64,000 bases of DNA, taken from assembly GCF_003672135.1 (NCBI RefSeq), contig NC_039508.1, positions 2,294,001 to 2,358,000 of the forward strand, in the 5' to 3' direction. The notes beneath the pieces are model-generated. The model ran no database searches and was not told where the DNA came from. It saw nothing but the letters and a program-made list of their open reading frames with translations. Position 1 is the first letter of the stretch; the number at the start of each line of letters is the position of its first letter. Below are positions 1-11,781 of the stretch, in pieces. The stretch is from Ooceraea biroi. Its lineage: Eukaryota > Arthropoda > Insecta > Hymenoptera > Formicidae. Position numbers and translations under genes: made by a program.

Positions 1-544
1 TGGAAGATTTTATGCACGGGATATAATTCGTAATCTCAAGACTAATTGTTAGGCATAACGGCCACGTAACGTGTTATTAAACGTACTATACGCTGGAAAA
101 AGGTAAAAAACTTCTCGCAACGCGATTTACCATTATTATGATGTTATGCAAGAAAACCGCATGTTTCTCTCTTATGAAACTCGATACGTACACGTACGAT
201 TTGTTAATTAAATTATTTGTTAATTAGAAAGCAGACATATCAAATAAGAATCGTGCGCAGTACTTTACCAACTCTTCTATTTACATCTACACACGAAGAG
301 ATAACAGTTTCACATATGGGTATGTACGTACATACGTACAAGGCCGTCGCGTGAAGCGATATATGGAATTATTCAATTTAGGGATTTCAACTCGCGATTG
401 TGTTCTATTTATCGCCCAATGGGCGGTTCCTAGGGAGGCATCTCATCCTATGAAGAAAAATCGGAACTTTTGTGGAGCGAGATACGAATATGAGTGATCG
501 TGAATAAATCCCGCACACGATTTTCTCAAGGATGGTTTAAAAAA
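1..544. other. AT-rich intergenic DNA, nothing recognised
   Basis: No ORF, repeat or RNA gene is convincing here. The composition is AT-rich and typical of insect intergenic sequence. Confidence 0.5.
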
Positions 545-553
545 TATATAAAA
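545..553 (+). promoter_or_regulatory. TATA-box-like element
   Basis: TATATAAAA lies 75 bp upstream of the ATG of the 89-codon ORF at 628. The spacing would allow a start site near 575-585 and a short leader. Such strings are common in AT-rich DNA, so this only weakly supports the ORF. Confidence 0.25.
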
Positions 554-627
554 CATTACAAATTACGTGTTTTGAACATTATTATCCGTTACCGTTGTTG
601 TGAAAAATTCAAATTTATACGTGCTTT

Positions 628-897
628 ATGCGCGATGAAAGGATGAGACCGAAAGATGCAACGTACACAACGTACCTGAATATAGCTGCGGTACGATTGA
701 TAATTGCATTAGCGATGGTGCTCGCAGCTGCTCTTGCGACGATGTTACCAGAGATAATACTAGTGGCTACGGGCGACGTGCACTCGGTTAAATCATCGGT
801 AGATTGCTCGTTTCGAGAGAATGCGGTGAGTCACGATGAATTGCGGAAACTGTATTTTCACAATTCATCTCGATCTCTGAAGAGAGAAAGCAACTAA
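628..897 (+). CDS. hypothetical 89-aa protein with one hydrophobic segment (doubtful)
   Basis: I do not recognise this protein. It has a polar, basic N-terminus (residues 1-18), then a hydrophobic, Ala/Leu/Val/Ile-rich segment at about residues 19-48 long enough to span a membrane or act as an internal signal anchor. A polar tail with one Cys follows, ending in a Lys-Arg pair. A TATA-like element lies 75 bp upstream. No splice pattern or neighbour supports it, and the DNA around it carries repeats. It could equally be a chance ORF or one exon of an unseen gene. Confidence 0.2.
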   Translation: MRDERMRPKDATYTTYLNIAAVRLIIALAMVLAAALATMLPEIILVATGDVHSVKSSVDCSFRENAVSHDELRKLYFHNSSRSLKRESN

Positions 898-1112
898 AAT
901 ACATGACTCGACATTAAAAACGTGAAGAGGACTTGACCGATTAGATATCGCCCCGAGATTGACATGGATCATCATTTATTGCGCACGTATTATGCGCATA
1001 TGCGTGTACTTCATGTCGGTACAATCTGTTATGTCAGTTATGTAATTAACAAAACAAGTCCCTTTGAAAAGAGCGTCGTTCAGTGAATCTCGTTCAAATG
1101 GCTTGTATAGTA
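898..1112. other. intergenic, nothing recognised
   Basis: Short AT-rich stretch without recognisable features. Confidence 0.4.
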
Positions 1113-1265
1113 TAGGGCATCTATCACGTAACTCTTCCCCTAGGATGGAAAATGAAAATGAAAATTTCTTCATCTCAGCAGCAAATCAGAACGTAAAAAA
1201 GTTCACGCGAAATTTTCATTTTTCATTTTCCATCCTAGGGGAAAAGTTACGTGATAGATGCCTAG
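1113..1265. mobile_element. MITE with GGCATCTATCACGTAAC terminal inverted repeats, copy 1
   Basis: The 147-bp element (1116-1262) begins GGCATCTATCACGTAAC and ends with its complement. The inverted repeats continue inward for about 45 bp through the motif CCCCTAGGATGGAAAATG. Direct TAG triplets flank it at 1113-1115 and 1263-1265. No coding capacity. A second, self-nested copy lies at 30325-30558, where the nested insertion shows that the target duplication is 3 bp. The superfamily is not assigned. Confidence 0.85.
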
Positions 1266-2031
1266 AATCAGTAAGATTATTTCTTTTGAAAATTTTTCGT
1301 ATATGTGAAATTTTATTTATCCTTTTTTTTCTTTCGTGCGAACGTATGCTCTTTTATGAATATAATTTTATATTTTCGTCATGCCCAAACGAAAACGTTG
1401 CGCTTAATTTCGTTTCATTATTTTTTTCATGATTATTTCATATTTCATTTTTATGGTATATTTTTCTCGCAAAGGGCGTCGGTGCAATGGATTATTATCA
1501 ATTCAGCAAATTTTGTTTATATGAATCTTCGATGTTAATCATTCGACTGCGCGTTACAACGATTTTTCGTAGTCACAAAACAATCGTAAAACATTATTTG
1601 CCTATGACATCGCTTTCGATGGTCAACAATTAATCAGCATGTTTGCACTCTTTCAGAAAGAACAGTATGCGTGCGTGTATGTGTGATATATATCGCGTAG
1701 ACGGTTACGAAATAAATCACTCGTGATAAGGTGTCTTACGATATAAATTTTTATAATTTCATCATGATTTGTCAACTCTTTTAGTTTACCGATTCATTCA
1801 CGTTTCAAGTTATACGATTTGAATTTGAATTCTTTTTGTAAGAAGAAACGCGTGTAATATCATTCTTATTATTTTAAATAACATTCATTTTAATTTTAAA
1901 TAAAATTTTAAATAAGAATTCATGTTTAGGTATCGTATAGTATAAAACAGAATCCTCTTTTATCTTCCGATGATAAGCAAAACTTTACCTCGCACCTGTG
2001 TTCACGTTTTCTTACAACGGGGACGTCCGCA
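1266..2031. other. AT-rich intergenic DNA, nothing recognised
   Basis: Poly-T and poly-A tracts and scattered short ORFs only. No feature is supported. Confidence 0.4.
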
Positions 2032-2340
2032 TTTTTCACTATAGCGATGGTAATTGCAGTTTCGAAAATTCTCTTTATTGCTTGTGCAGAATAAAAAATC
2101 CTTTTCCACAAATGAAGTATAGATAGAAAGAAAGCCCGCTCTACAGGACTTTATATTCAAAATGGAAAAAAGTTAGAAAAGACAAATGCAAGTTTTTAAC
2201 TTTTTTCCATTTTGAATATAAAGTCCTGTAGAGCGGGCTTTCTTTCTATCTATACTTCATTTGTGGAAAAGGATTTTTTATTCTGCACAAGCAATAAAGA
2301 GAATTTTCGAAACTGCAATTACCATCGCTATAGTGAAAAA
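2032..2340. repeat. perfect inverted repeat, 144-bp arms around a 21-bp spacer
   Basis: The left arm at 2032-2175 is the exact reverse complement of the right arm at 2197-2340; I compared them base by base. There are no obvious terminal motifs or target duplication, so it does not look like an ordinary MITE. It ends 169 bp before the ALIX start codon and so lies in or next to that promoter. It may be a recent fold-back duplication or an assembly or amplification artefact. Confidence 0.9.
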
Positions 2341-2509
2341 ATAGTTCACTAGCAACTCCAGGATCACCTTAAACATGGCGGCAGAAATTCTGCTTCAATG
2401 GCGGGCCGAGCGGAGGGGGAGGATAAAATGACAAGGGGAATAGGGAGTAAAGGGAAGAGGAAACCGCGCCGGATCGCAAACAGCAGGTTTCACGTCATCA
2501 TACGTCAAA

Positions 2510-5500
2510 ATGGCTGAACTCGTCGCGATACCGTTGAAGAAACCCTCTGACGTCGATATAATAAAACCGCTCACTAATGTCATCAAGTCGACGTACAACA
2601 GTCCGGGGAATCAGAAGGATTACACGGACGCGATCGCGGAATTCAGCAAGTTGCGGAATAACGCTCTGTGGCGAGCCTTCGAGAAATACGAAACCTCTTT
2701 GCAGGTTATTTACAGGTATGAGTCATCTTTTAACTAACGATTGTTTCGATCGTACGATACGCGACGCTCGATGACTGTCACCGAATGATCATTGGATTTG
2801 TTGCGTCTACTGGCCCGTCTTGATGCTCTCGCGCTCGTAAACCGCGTCGACAATTCGCTGACAGTTCGAAGTTTACACGCAGGATGTCTGACACTTTCAG
2901 GATGCTTGACAGTTCGCTTGAAGAAACCAAGCCCTTTAGGCTCTATAAATAAATATTCAGTAATTTTTACGAATTATATTTCCAAGAAAAGAGAATAGAT
3001 AACAGAATCTTATCAAGCGTTCCACGCATATCGCAAGTGAGTTTCAGAGCCGATTCAGTGGGTCAGTATAAAGAAAATTTGGAATAAAACGTTACGATGT
3101 TTATGTACAGTTGAAGTTGCGAATGCATTAGGTTCACGGAAAAGTAATGTTCCATTGTTAATAGAATTCTTAAACGAGAAATCAAATTTGTTAGCAGAAG
3201 CGACGAGCGTTGTCAGTTACACGTGTGACTTTATTTGCAGCTATTACGATCAGTTGTGTGCTCTGGAAGGAAAGATCCCTGCCCACGAATTGCAAATACC
3301 ATTCAAGTGGAAAGATGCCTTCGATCGTACAATTTTTGGAGGAAAGCTCAGTTTAAGTAAGCATAGAAATACGCAGTGTTATGTTATGCCTTGTCCCGAG
3401 TTCCACGATTCAGATTATTTGGGAATTACGTGGAACAATTAAACATGCAGTAAGAATGTTTATCTGGAAATATCTTGAGAGTGTGAAAGAGAGAGTGCGC
3501 AACAGAGTGGTAGATAAGATAAAGTCATGTAGAGTTCTTGTCAGTCCGTGTATCTTAATAATAAAGTATACAACATAATTTGCAATAATCTACTGTTACG
3601 ACTAGCGATCAGCACGTTAGCATACGAGAAAGTATGCGTGCTCTTCAACATCGCCGCCTTACAAAGCTCAGTTGCCGCCACGCAATCGTTGGACAGCGAT
3701 GAAGGACTCAAGCTGGCAGCTAAATTATTTCAGGTTTACTTCGCCTTTCTGCATATCAGTAAAAAATCTTTGTTCATAGGTTTACACATTTGTATCGATT
3801 GTTTCTCCTTCAGCAATCAGCTGGAATATTCAATTACTTGAAAGGAAACGTTATGATGGCGATCCAACAGGAGCCCACGCCCGACATCAGTCCAGAAACG
3901 CTCGGGGCATTGAGTGCATTAATGCTCGCGCAGGCACAAGAGATATTTGTGCATAAAGCCATCCACGATACCATGAAAGATGGTATCGTTGCCAAGCTAG
4001 CGGCACAGGCCGAAGAATTGTACGCAGATGCTTTAAAACTGTTTCAGAAGGAAATCTTCCGCGCATTTTGGGATAAGGAATGGGTGCCCCTGGTCAGTAC
4101 ATTGACAAAGTAATAGAATTATCTCCGTACTTCATGTTAGTTAAAAATAATGAATAAATGTTATTACAGATAGCAGGCAAACAAGCTGGTTATCGTGCCA
4201 TGTCGGAATATTATCAGTCGCTCGTATGCAAGAATAATAAATCGATTGGCGAGGAGATTGCTAGACTAGATGTAATAGCAATATCAGTCAGACGCTATTT
4301 GTTATACATTTACACTTTCAATATATAACTTCGAGGTAACATTTTCAGCACGCTGTGGAGCTGTTCAAGGCCGCTCAGCAGAGATCGAACAAGTCGAGTC
4401 TGTTTCAAGATTACGCCAACAAGGCGCAGAGAAACTTGACGGAGGTGAAAAAGGATAACGATTTTATATATCACGAGAGGATTCCAGATGTAAAGAGTTT
4501 AGAAGCTATAGGGAAAGCTAGTGTCGCGAAACTAATTCCGCTTCCTGAAACATTCAGCGCTGATTTCAAAGGTTCGTGAGATAGTCGATAATTTTACGCG
4601 ACGATAGTTTCAAACAATAAATATCTATTTCGTGTGTTTATAGATTTATTCGCCGAGTTGTTGCCCGTCGCGATACACCATGCACTGTCAACGTACGAGA
4701 CTCGTCGTAACGAGCTTGTCAATTACGAAGTGTCCAATCTTCGTGAAATGACTCAACTTTTGAACAGGTATGTGCTTGAGGCAATCTCATTTATTGTCGA
4801 GTTACAGATCATTTGTTAACTTCCCCCATGCGTATGCAGCGTCCTGGCAAGTTTAAATTTGCCAGCAGCTATAGAAGATACCAGTGGAACGGAAATACCT
4901 CAATCGCTATTGGATAAAGCGTGTTACGTACGAGATGCAGGCGGTATGAGAGGTTTGGAAGCGTCTACGAAAGAACTGCCGGATTTGCTGCAACGTAACA
5001 AGGAGCTTTTGGACGAGGTAGAAAATATTACGCGCCTCTTCTTTTTATAAAAGTTTTCGTATTACACGTTAATAATTCTCTTGCGCCACGTGTTATCTTT
5101 TGCAGTGTGACAGGATGTTGCAAGAAGAACGTGACGCTGACAATCAGTTGAGAGAACAATTCAAAGAACGCTGGAAGCGAACACCCAGTGCTCGCTTGAC
5201 GGAACAATTTGTTAGCAATTTACAAAAGTATCGTGAGATTATTAACAACGCAGTTGTTGCTGACAAGGTAAGAGTACATTAAAAAAAACTCTAAATCTGT
5301 TTCTTTTTTATGAACATTTTATTATATCTGTCATTGCATACAGGCAGTTCGCGAAAAGTTTGAAATCAACAGAGAAGGGATGGAAATTTTAAGTTTGGAT
5401 GAGGCTGGACTTACAACGGCTGTTCCGCAAGGTTCGGCCGTTCAAGAAAGTAACGTTGTTTTGCAGCTGAGGAAATTAATGGAGGATGTAGGTAGAAAGT

Positions 5501-6913
5501 ATCAGAAAGACAGTTGAACGAGTATAAATTTGTGTGCCTTACTTTCTAAATTGAAATTCTCATCGTTGAATATTTTTTTTCTTCAGGTAGAAACATTAAA
5601 AGCCGAACGCGATACTATCGAGAGCGAATTTAAATCTGCTGTCAATGACATAAAGACGACATTCCTTTCGGCACTGGCGAAAGACGGCGCGATCGACGAG
5701 CCAAATCTCTCTGTCGAGAATCTGGGCAAGTGTTACGGACCTTTACAAAAACAAGTACGAGAGAGCATAGCGCGCCAGGAAAAATTGGTTGCTGAGATTC
5801 AGGTAGGTCCAAGATTCCCACGAGGGATTGTTTCTTTCGTAGAACTCACAGATCGAAGAAAGAGACGGGCATAAAAATTTATTTAACGATTTTAGAGTTT
5901 ACACGCAGAATTTACAAACGAACAAGCTGGTACCGGTAGCGCGCGAGAAGCGATGCTTTGCAAGCTCGCCTCTGCCTATGACGCATTTAAAGAGCTAAAG
6001 AGCAACTTGACAGAAGGAGCAAAGTTTTACAATGATTTAACGCAGGTACACTTATCTTGTTACTCCTCTGTCGTTGATTGTTGTTATTTTCTAAACGAAT
6101 TATTCTTCTCGACAGCTACTAGTGGTCTTCCAGAACAAGATATCCGACTTTTGTTTCGCCCGAAAAACTGAAAAGGAGGAGCTGTTAAAAGATTTAACGA
6201 CGAACTTGAGCTACACTGGTCCCGCCGCGACGCCGAGTATTCCATCTCATCACAGTGGTACGAATCCATGCTTTCAATATTAATTTATTTCTTTTTTTTA
6301 AATCCATTTTAAATAAAAAGTCGCTTTAATTTTATTAGGTTAATTATCTATGACTCCATTTCCGTGTAAGAAAATTTTGTTCGACTAAATCTTGATTTAT
6401 TCAAGTGATCCTATACGAAGTAAGGAGCTTAATTTCACGAAAATATCTCTATTTAAAGGGCCATCCGGCATAAACCAAGCAGCAGATACTGCCGCGTCAT
6501 CACCACAGTTACCTTATCCCATGCAGCCACAAGGTAGTATGCCCATGCCTTACGGCGTTCCACCAGCAACACCGTACCCGGCATACGTTCCTCCACCAAT
6601 GCCGACAGCATACAATCCGTACGCTACGATGCCGTATCCGCAAGGTACACAGACATTTTAGTAATGTCAAAAAATACATTACACATGAATGCTCTGGAAC
6701 TGGTCCTAACGATAACGGATAGACGGACGACCAATCGGACATTTCGAGCTTCCGATCCGAGTGATGCGTTTAAAAAGTATACATGAGTTTTGTTAATTTC
6801 CAGGAGGATACAATCCGTACCAAGGCATGCCTCAAGCTCCGTACGGAGGCTATGCGACATTGCCGCGTTATGGTGGTGCTCAAGGTGGTCCGCATGGTCA
6901 AAATCCATGGTGA
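2510..6913 (+). CDS. ALIX: ALIX / programmed cell death 6-interacting protein (Bro1 family)
   Basis: ALIX is an ESCRT-associated adaptor that binds ESCRT-III (CHMP4) and ubiquitinated cargo on endosomes and at the cytokinetic bridge. Fifteen coding exons: 2510-2715, 3241-3356, 3606-3733, 3814-4092, 4170-4271, 4349-4571, 4644-4767, 4840-5017, 5106-5267, 5344-5487, 5587-5802, 5896-6045, 6116-6257, 6459-6644, 6804-6913. All phases agree and give 821 aa, against about 870 in vertebrates. The Bro1 domain fills roughly residues 1-360 ([41 protein letters not shown]). The V domain runs to about 700 ([50 protein letters not shown]). A Pro/Tyr-rich tail ends GGPHGQNPW. The start at [11 protein letters not shown] fits the family. 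I see no P(S/T)AP motif in the tail, unlike the vertebrate protein. Confidence 0.95.
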
Positions 6914-7447
6914 ACTGTCACAGGCAAGCGACATTAGCATGTACTGTGATTTTATGCGTAATGTTGATTCAAGAAATATTTTATACACAAATTTTAGAAG
7001 ATCAGTAAAAAAAGTTAGCCTCTTGTCTTGCGATCTCCCTTGTGACAGACTCAGAAAAGCAATTGTCACAGAAACTTTCCTTCTCCAAGACACTAGAGTA
7101 AGAGCTTTAACAAATAAGGGAAGGTATAAAATGGAAACTATGAGAAACGGGCGTGTACGAAGTTCCAATAACCGTTGCACGGATTGGGTAATTAGAATAG
7201 TCAAGTAGTTGGTTTGCGCCGCGAATGTGACTCGTAACACGATATTACGTTAAGGCAAGGGGTTAACGAAAACATTCAGAAACAATGTATAATCCAAGAG
7301 ATTTAAGTTTGCTAACTGTTACACGTTTCAGCACTGAGTCATTTATCTAGTACTGATTGATCGTTGGTATTTGTTAAGCTTTAATCAATACTGCTTTATC
7401 AACTTGCGTAGAAGCGCTGATTATCAATTTATAAATATATTTTGTAA

Positions 7448-7453
7448 AATAAA
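7448..7453 (+). terminator. probable poly(A) signal of ALIX
   Basis: AATAAA lies 535 bp after the ALIX stop in an AT-rich region without coding signals. It is a plausible 3' end; the stretch from 6914 to here would be 3' UTR. Confidence 0.4.
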
Positions 7454-7606
7454 TCAAGCGTACATGAGTTACTTCTACACCTATCACGAGACCTTATCCC
7501 CAGGTATTGTGGTAAGGAAAAATTGACGGAGAATGCAAAGTTTACTTTTGTAAAATAGAAATATGGATATCCCATAAAAGTACACGAATGTAGACAGATT
7601 TTGCCG

Positions 7607-7612
7607 TTTATT
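7607..7612 (-). terminator. possible poly(A) signal of the cyclophilin gene
   Basis: TTTATT on the plus strand reads AATAAA on the minus strand, about 190 bp past the stop of the cyclophilin gene. It faces the ALIX 3' end, so the two transcripts would converge within about 150 bp. Confidence 0.35.
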
Positions 7613-7800
7613 TTGGTGACAAAACAGATACAATAATTAGAAGTAAATGATCAAAAGAGAATTAAGACTACACTGCTGCAACATTATTATATGGATTCGT
7701 AAATTAATAATATAAGTGATGTCGTTCAGTAGCATGATCGTGACATTACAAGTTTCGTGCTCGACAGAAAGCGAAAGTACGAGACGCGTAACAACGTGAA

Positions 7801-10800
7801 TTAATCTTTGGAGTGCTGGCTACTGGAACTGTTCGATCGCGAACGACGTTTGAATTTCGGTTGAGTCATGTCCGACATGCTGTCGCTTTTCTTGTGTTTG
7901 TTCTTGTCGTAGCGTGAATTGGCATCGTTGTCTTGATGGGAATTGGAATTATTCGGACGTCTTTCGTTGCGTTTGTCGTAGTACTTGTAACTGTCCCTCC
8001 CGGGCCTGGTAATTCTGTAATCACGTCTGCGAGGAGAATAATTTCTTCGGTTTCGTCTGTCGCGGTTCGCGCGATAATCGTAGTCTCTCTCCCGGGACCG
8101 TCGACGATCTCTCGATCGAGAGTACCCCCGTCTTCTACTCCTGTTCCTGGAATCACGGCGGGAGCTCCTATCGTTGTAGGATCGATTGGAGTCACGTTTC
8201 AACGATCTCTCGTTTCTGTTACGCTTAATCTCCTCCTTGTTCTGCACAGTAAGATTATTCCCTTCTGCGTTTCTCTTGGCATTCTCGTCCTGCTGCTGTG
8301 CCATTTTATTCATAATTGTTGCCTCATCCGTCTGATCGTTCTCCTTATTCTCCATTTCAGTGATGAACGCGTTGTTATCCAAATCATTTGACAATTGATT
8401 GTTCTCGTCAGAATTGTCCATGAATTTTTTACTTCTGTCAGTCTCGCGTTGCTTGACCTCCTCTTCCTTCTTGATACGTTCCTTTTCTATTTTCTGCAAA
8501 AATGTGAAATCGCACGATGTATAACAGGCGGGGAAAAAAATTAATGTATTTATATCACGTATATTTTAATATGCGTAGATTGAAGAATAAGTACTTGAAA
8601 TTCATGCAGTTTGATAGTACGGTTCTGAGCTTGCTTCCAATGAGGTGGTGTTATGCTTCTGGAACGACTCCGAGAAGGAGTATGATATCGCTGAAAATTT
8701 ACATAAACTAGTGCGTTGTGATAATTAATGAAGTTCACGGTAAGCCAACAGGTAGATCTAATGCTGTAATTTCGTTCGTTCCTTTGAACATGTGCGACTG
8801 CAGCGAACAAGTGAATTGTGTTACTAACATTTACCAGCATTTTGTAATATCGATCATCACTTACGAATATTCCTCTACCCTTAAAGACACGACCAGTCTT
8901 TCTGTGAGATCGTATGCGATCCCTTCCGTAATGCTGCCTAAATTCCTTTTGGTTTGCGTTATTGGTGGAACCTGCTCGATATAAAAATTTATTTGCTGGC
9001 ACTTCCGGAATTTCGTCAGGATCAATTTTGGTGACGGACACTAGTGGATTGAGTTGTTTGTTATCCTCTTCATTAGAATCCCGGACTTCACCATCTTCAG
9101 ATTTCGCTCGTTTTTTGCTAAAAAGAGAACGCAGGCATTAATAATTTTAAATAAGATGTTATATCTGTAATCTTACGTGAATGGTAAGATATAAAAGAAT
9201 CTTCTTCACTTCAGTACGTACCTTTTCTTGCTCTTCTTCTTCTTTTTCGCTTTATCGGCGTAAGAATCAGAATCGGAGTCCTCGGAGCTACTTTGTCTCG
9301 TTTCTCGTTTCTTCGCTATAAATATAGTAAATAATAAATTTACTTGTGTTATGAGAGTAACGTTATCTCAATCTTCCATCTGTGCTTGAAAGATAGTAAT
9401 TGTACCTTTAGCTTTTAGCTTCAAAACTAGTTCTCCACAGTTCACAACCTTAGCATCTTGTAATGGACGTGACATTCGGTCTACTGGAAGTCCTTCAATA
9501 TGTGTAATAATTTCCTGCCCAGACACTACTTCTCCAAAAACCACATGGACACTGAAAGAGAGATCGGCACATTGAGAAACAAGCTTTCAAAGAAGCCGAA
9601 ACGGAATATTCAAAGGTGTAAAACATTTGAAATTCGCATTAAATATCAACACATGCTTACTTGTCGAGGTGAGGCGCTGGTTGTGTTGTACTACAACAAC
9701 AAAATATGATTAAGGGGATGAGAGATGAACAGAAAGAGCCAGCTTTCATTGGTCATTGTGTTGTAGTAGTGGTGTGCAGACCCTTCCCTCACGACTACGC
9801 AAAAACATCGCTAAGTTATTCATTCCTCCAGAATTATTCTTATTCCTATGCTTTTCAATATCTTCCACGAGTTTGCCGCATGACTATCATGAAAACAAAA
9901 CTGCACGTTGAATTGAAATTCGCTGGCTTTTATCATGTCGGCATTAACAAATCATGTTAATCTCAAATTTCATCAAATGATTGTATTGCTATTCGTACGA
10001 TGAATAAATATTAAAATTATGTTAATTTTACCCTTGTCTCATATGAAATACCTAGTAGTTACAATGGAGGAAAAATATCAGAAAGCATTTCTGAAGAGAA
10101 ATTTTGACATTATATTACTTTGTGAACGAAATGTATAATAACCATGCTGTAGTATCTTGCAAAGGTGCCTGTAAAGTTTTGCTACACACACGCATACACA
10201 CACATATATATATACACATATATATATAAGCAGATAGCAGATCTTACATATTTGTCGTAATTTTCATAATGTTAGGTATAACGCCAAAATATATTAAACT
10301 TATTACAAGTTGAAATCGACAACTGTAAGCAAAATATTTTTAAATAACGTTAATTAAGATACTTACATGAAAAACTGCGAACCGTTAGTATCTCTTCCAC
10401 AATTTGCCATTGATAATAAGAATGGCTTGTTATGTTTCAAAATAAAATTTTCATCTATAAAAAGTAATAATTCATAGAGAGAGAAGTAAACATCTCAAAA
10501 CTGGCATGTTACAATCCTCAATGTTTCTTGACTTTGTAAGAAATTTAGATTCATAATCTCATATATCTACCTGCAAATGTACCACCATAGATCGATTCTC
10601 CACCTGTTCCATTACCCACTGAAAAATCTCCACCTTGAATCATAAAATCCTTTACAACTCTATGAAAAATAATCCCTATATAATGCAATGGTTTGCCTGT
10701 TATCTTCCCAAGTCCCCTTTCTCCCGTGCACAGAGCACGAAAGTTTTCGCACGTTATAGGACAAGTATCGGAGAAAAGTTCAAATGTTATCCTGCCCATG

Positions 10801-10853
10801 GGTAATCCACCGACTTCGACGTCAAAAAACACCCTCGCATTAACGTTAACCAT
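7801..10853 (-). CDS. Moca-cyp: PPIG / Moca-cyp type peptidyl-prolyl cis-trans isomerase with RS-rich tail
   Basis: Nuclear cyclophilin of the PPIG/NKTR class, linked in other animals to splicing factors and the Pol II C-terminal domain. Eight coding exons on the minus strand: 10853-10571, 10454-10367, 9690-9661 (only 30 nt), 9551-9406, 9315-9222, 9117-8865, 8690-8595, 8493-7801; 560 aa with agreeing phases. The cyclophilin domain covers about residues 1-180, with [15 protein letters not shown] (catalytic Arg, Phe and Gln), [15 protein letters not shown] and [11 protein letters not shown]. His stands where cyclophilin A has its drug-binding Trp, as in PPIG. A Ser/Lys-acidic linker follows, then the PPIG-like [12 protein letters not shown]...TPPHW motif and an Arg/Ser/Asp/Tyr-rich tail. 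ATG at 10853 is chosen because family homology begins at [16 protein letters not shown]; an in-frame ATG lies 7 codons upstream. A GTAAGT donor near 11358-11363 on this strand suggests a noncoding first exon. Confidence 0.92.
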
Positions 10854-10879
10854 GATGAGAGATCTGTAGATCACCTACA

Positions 10880-11760
10880 AGTGTCAAGAAGGAAATATTT
10901 ATAAAAAAAGAGTTTAAAAAAATTGGCCTTTTGGTTTTTACACAAATATATAAATACATATGTAAATTCGGATGTGCATTATAGCAAATTTATAAATACA
11001 TATTTTAATATATAAGCGTCAATTTATATAATATTAATATATTAATACAAATATATAATAGCTATATTAATAAAAAGTCACATGCAATTATTACATTATT
11101 ACATTAAATGCGCGAACATAACCGTAATTTTCCGCAGCTCTGTAAGTTGTCTACCGTATGTTTACAGAAACAGTGCTTATATATGTTAATACGTCAGTTT
11201 AAAGGATCAATCCTGACAATTTGAGGAAACGTTAAGAAAAAAAAACTGCGACAACGATAGTAACGAGAAACACTGTTGTGATGCCTATCGATTACAATCA
11301 TCCACAAGAGTTCCAGAATAATTGAATAAAGGTTAAAAGTTTCCAGAGATAGCTGCGTACTTACCAAACTGCAAATTCCAAAAATATATCAATTTCGTTG
11401 AAACGTTTGGGTAGCACGACTCAAACGAATTTGTAAAACACACATAACAGTGTTAATTATCGCAATAAATGCACTTAATTCTCACTTTCGAGGAAATGAT
11501 GACAATACTCGATTAAGTGCTGGGTAGTGCCAGCTCAGCGCCTCCTTGAGAAACTACGTTCGTCGAAGCCAGCGCCAGTAACGCGGAATAACGTAGCACT
11601 TGAACGAGTTTTATTCCAATTTCAGGTACATGTTCGAGTTGGTAGCCCTGTTTCAATAGCTTCGCACTTTCACCGCATGAGGGGTAAAATTGACTGTTCG
11701 CCCGGTTCGCCGACTATTATCCAAGTTTTTAGGCAGTAAAGACGTCGGACATAACCAAGA
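10880..11760. other. divergent intergenic region between the cyclophilin gene and RpL7
   Basis: AT-rich and probably holds both promoters. A minus-strand GTAAGT near 11358 may end a noncoding cyclophilin exon. The plus-strand ORF at 11527-11739 has no recognisable homology and is disregarded. Confidence 0.4.
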
Positions 11761-11765
11761 ATTCC

Positions 11766-11781
11766 TTTACCACGCGGAAAA
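11766..11781 (+). promoter_or_regulatory. pyrimidine-rich (TOP-like) start region of RpL7
   Basis: Directly before the RpL7 ATG is a pyrimidine-rich stretch ending CCTTTACC, followed by a short purine run. Ribosomal protein mRNAs of animals usually begin with such a 5'-terminal oligopyrimidine tract. The exact start site cannot be read from sequence. Confidence 0.35.

Noticed and set aside
6770..7240. 156-codon minus-strand ORF over the last ALIX exon and 3' UTR
   Set aside because: Antisense shadow of a real exon plus UTR; no homology.
7866..8391. ORFs overlapping the RS-rich cyclophilin tail in other frames
   Set aside because: Repetitive codons in the real frame keep the other frames open; the RS frame is supported by splice phase and homology.
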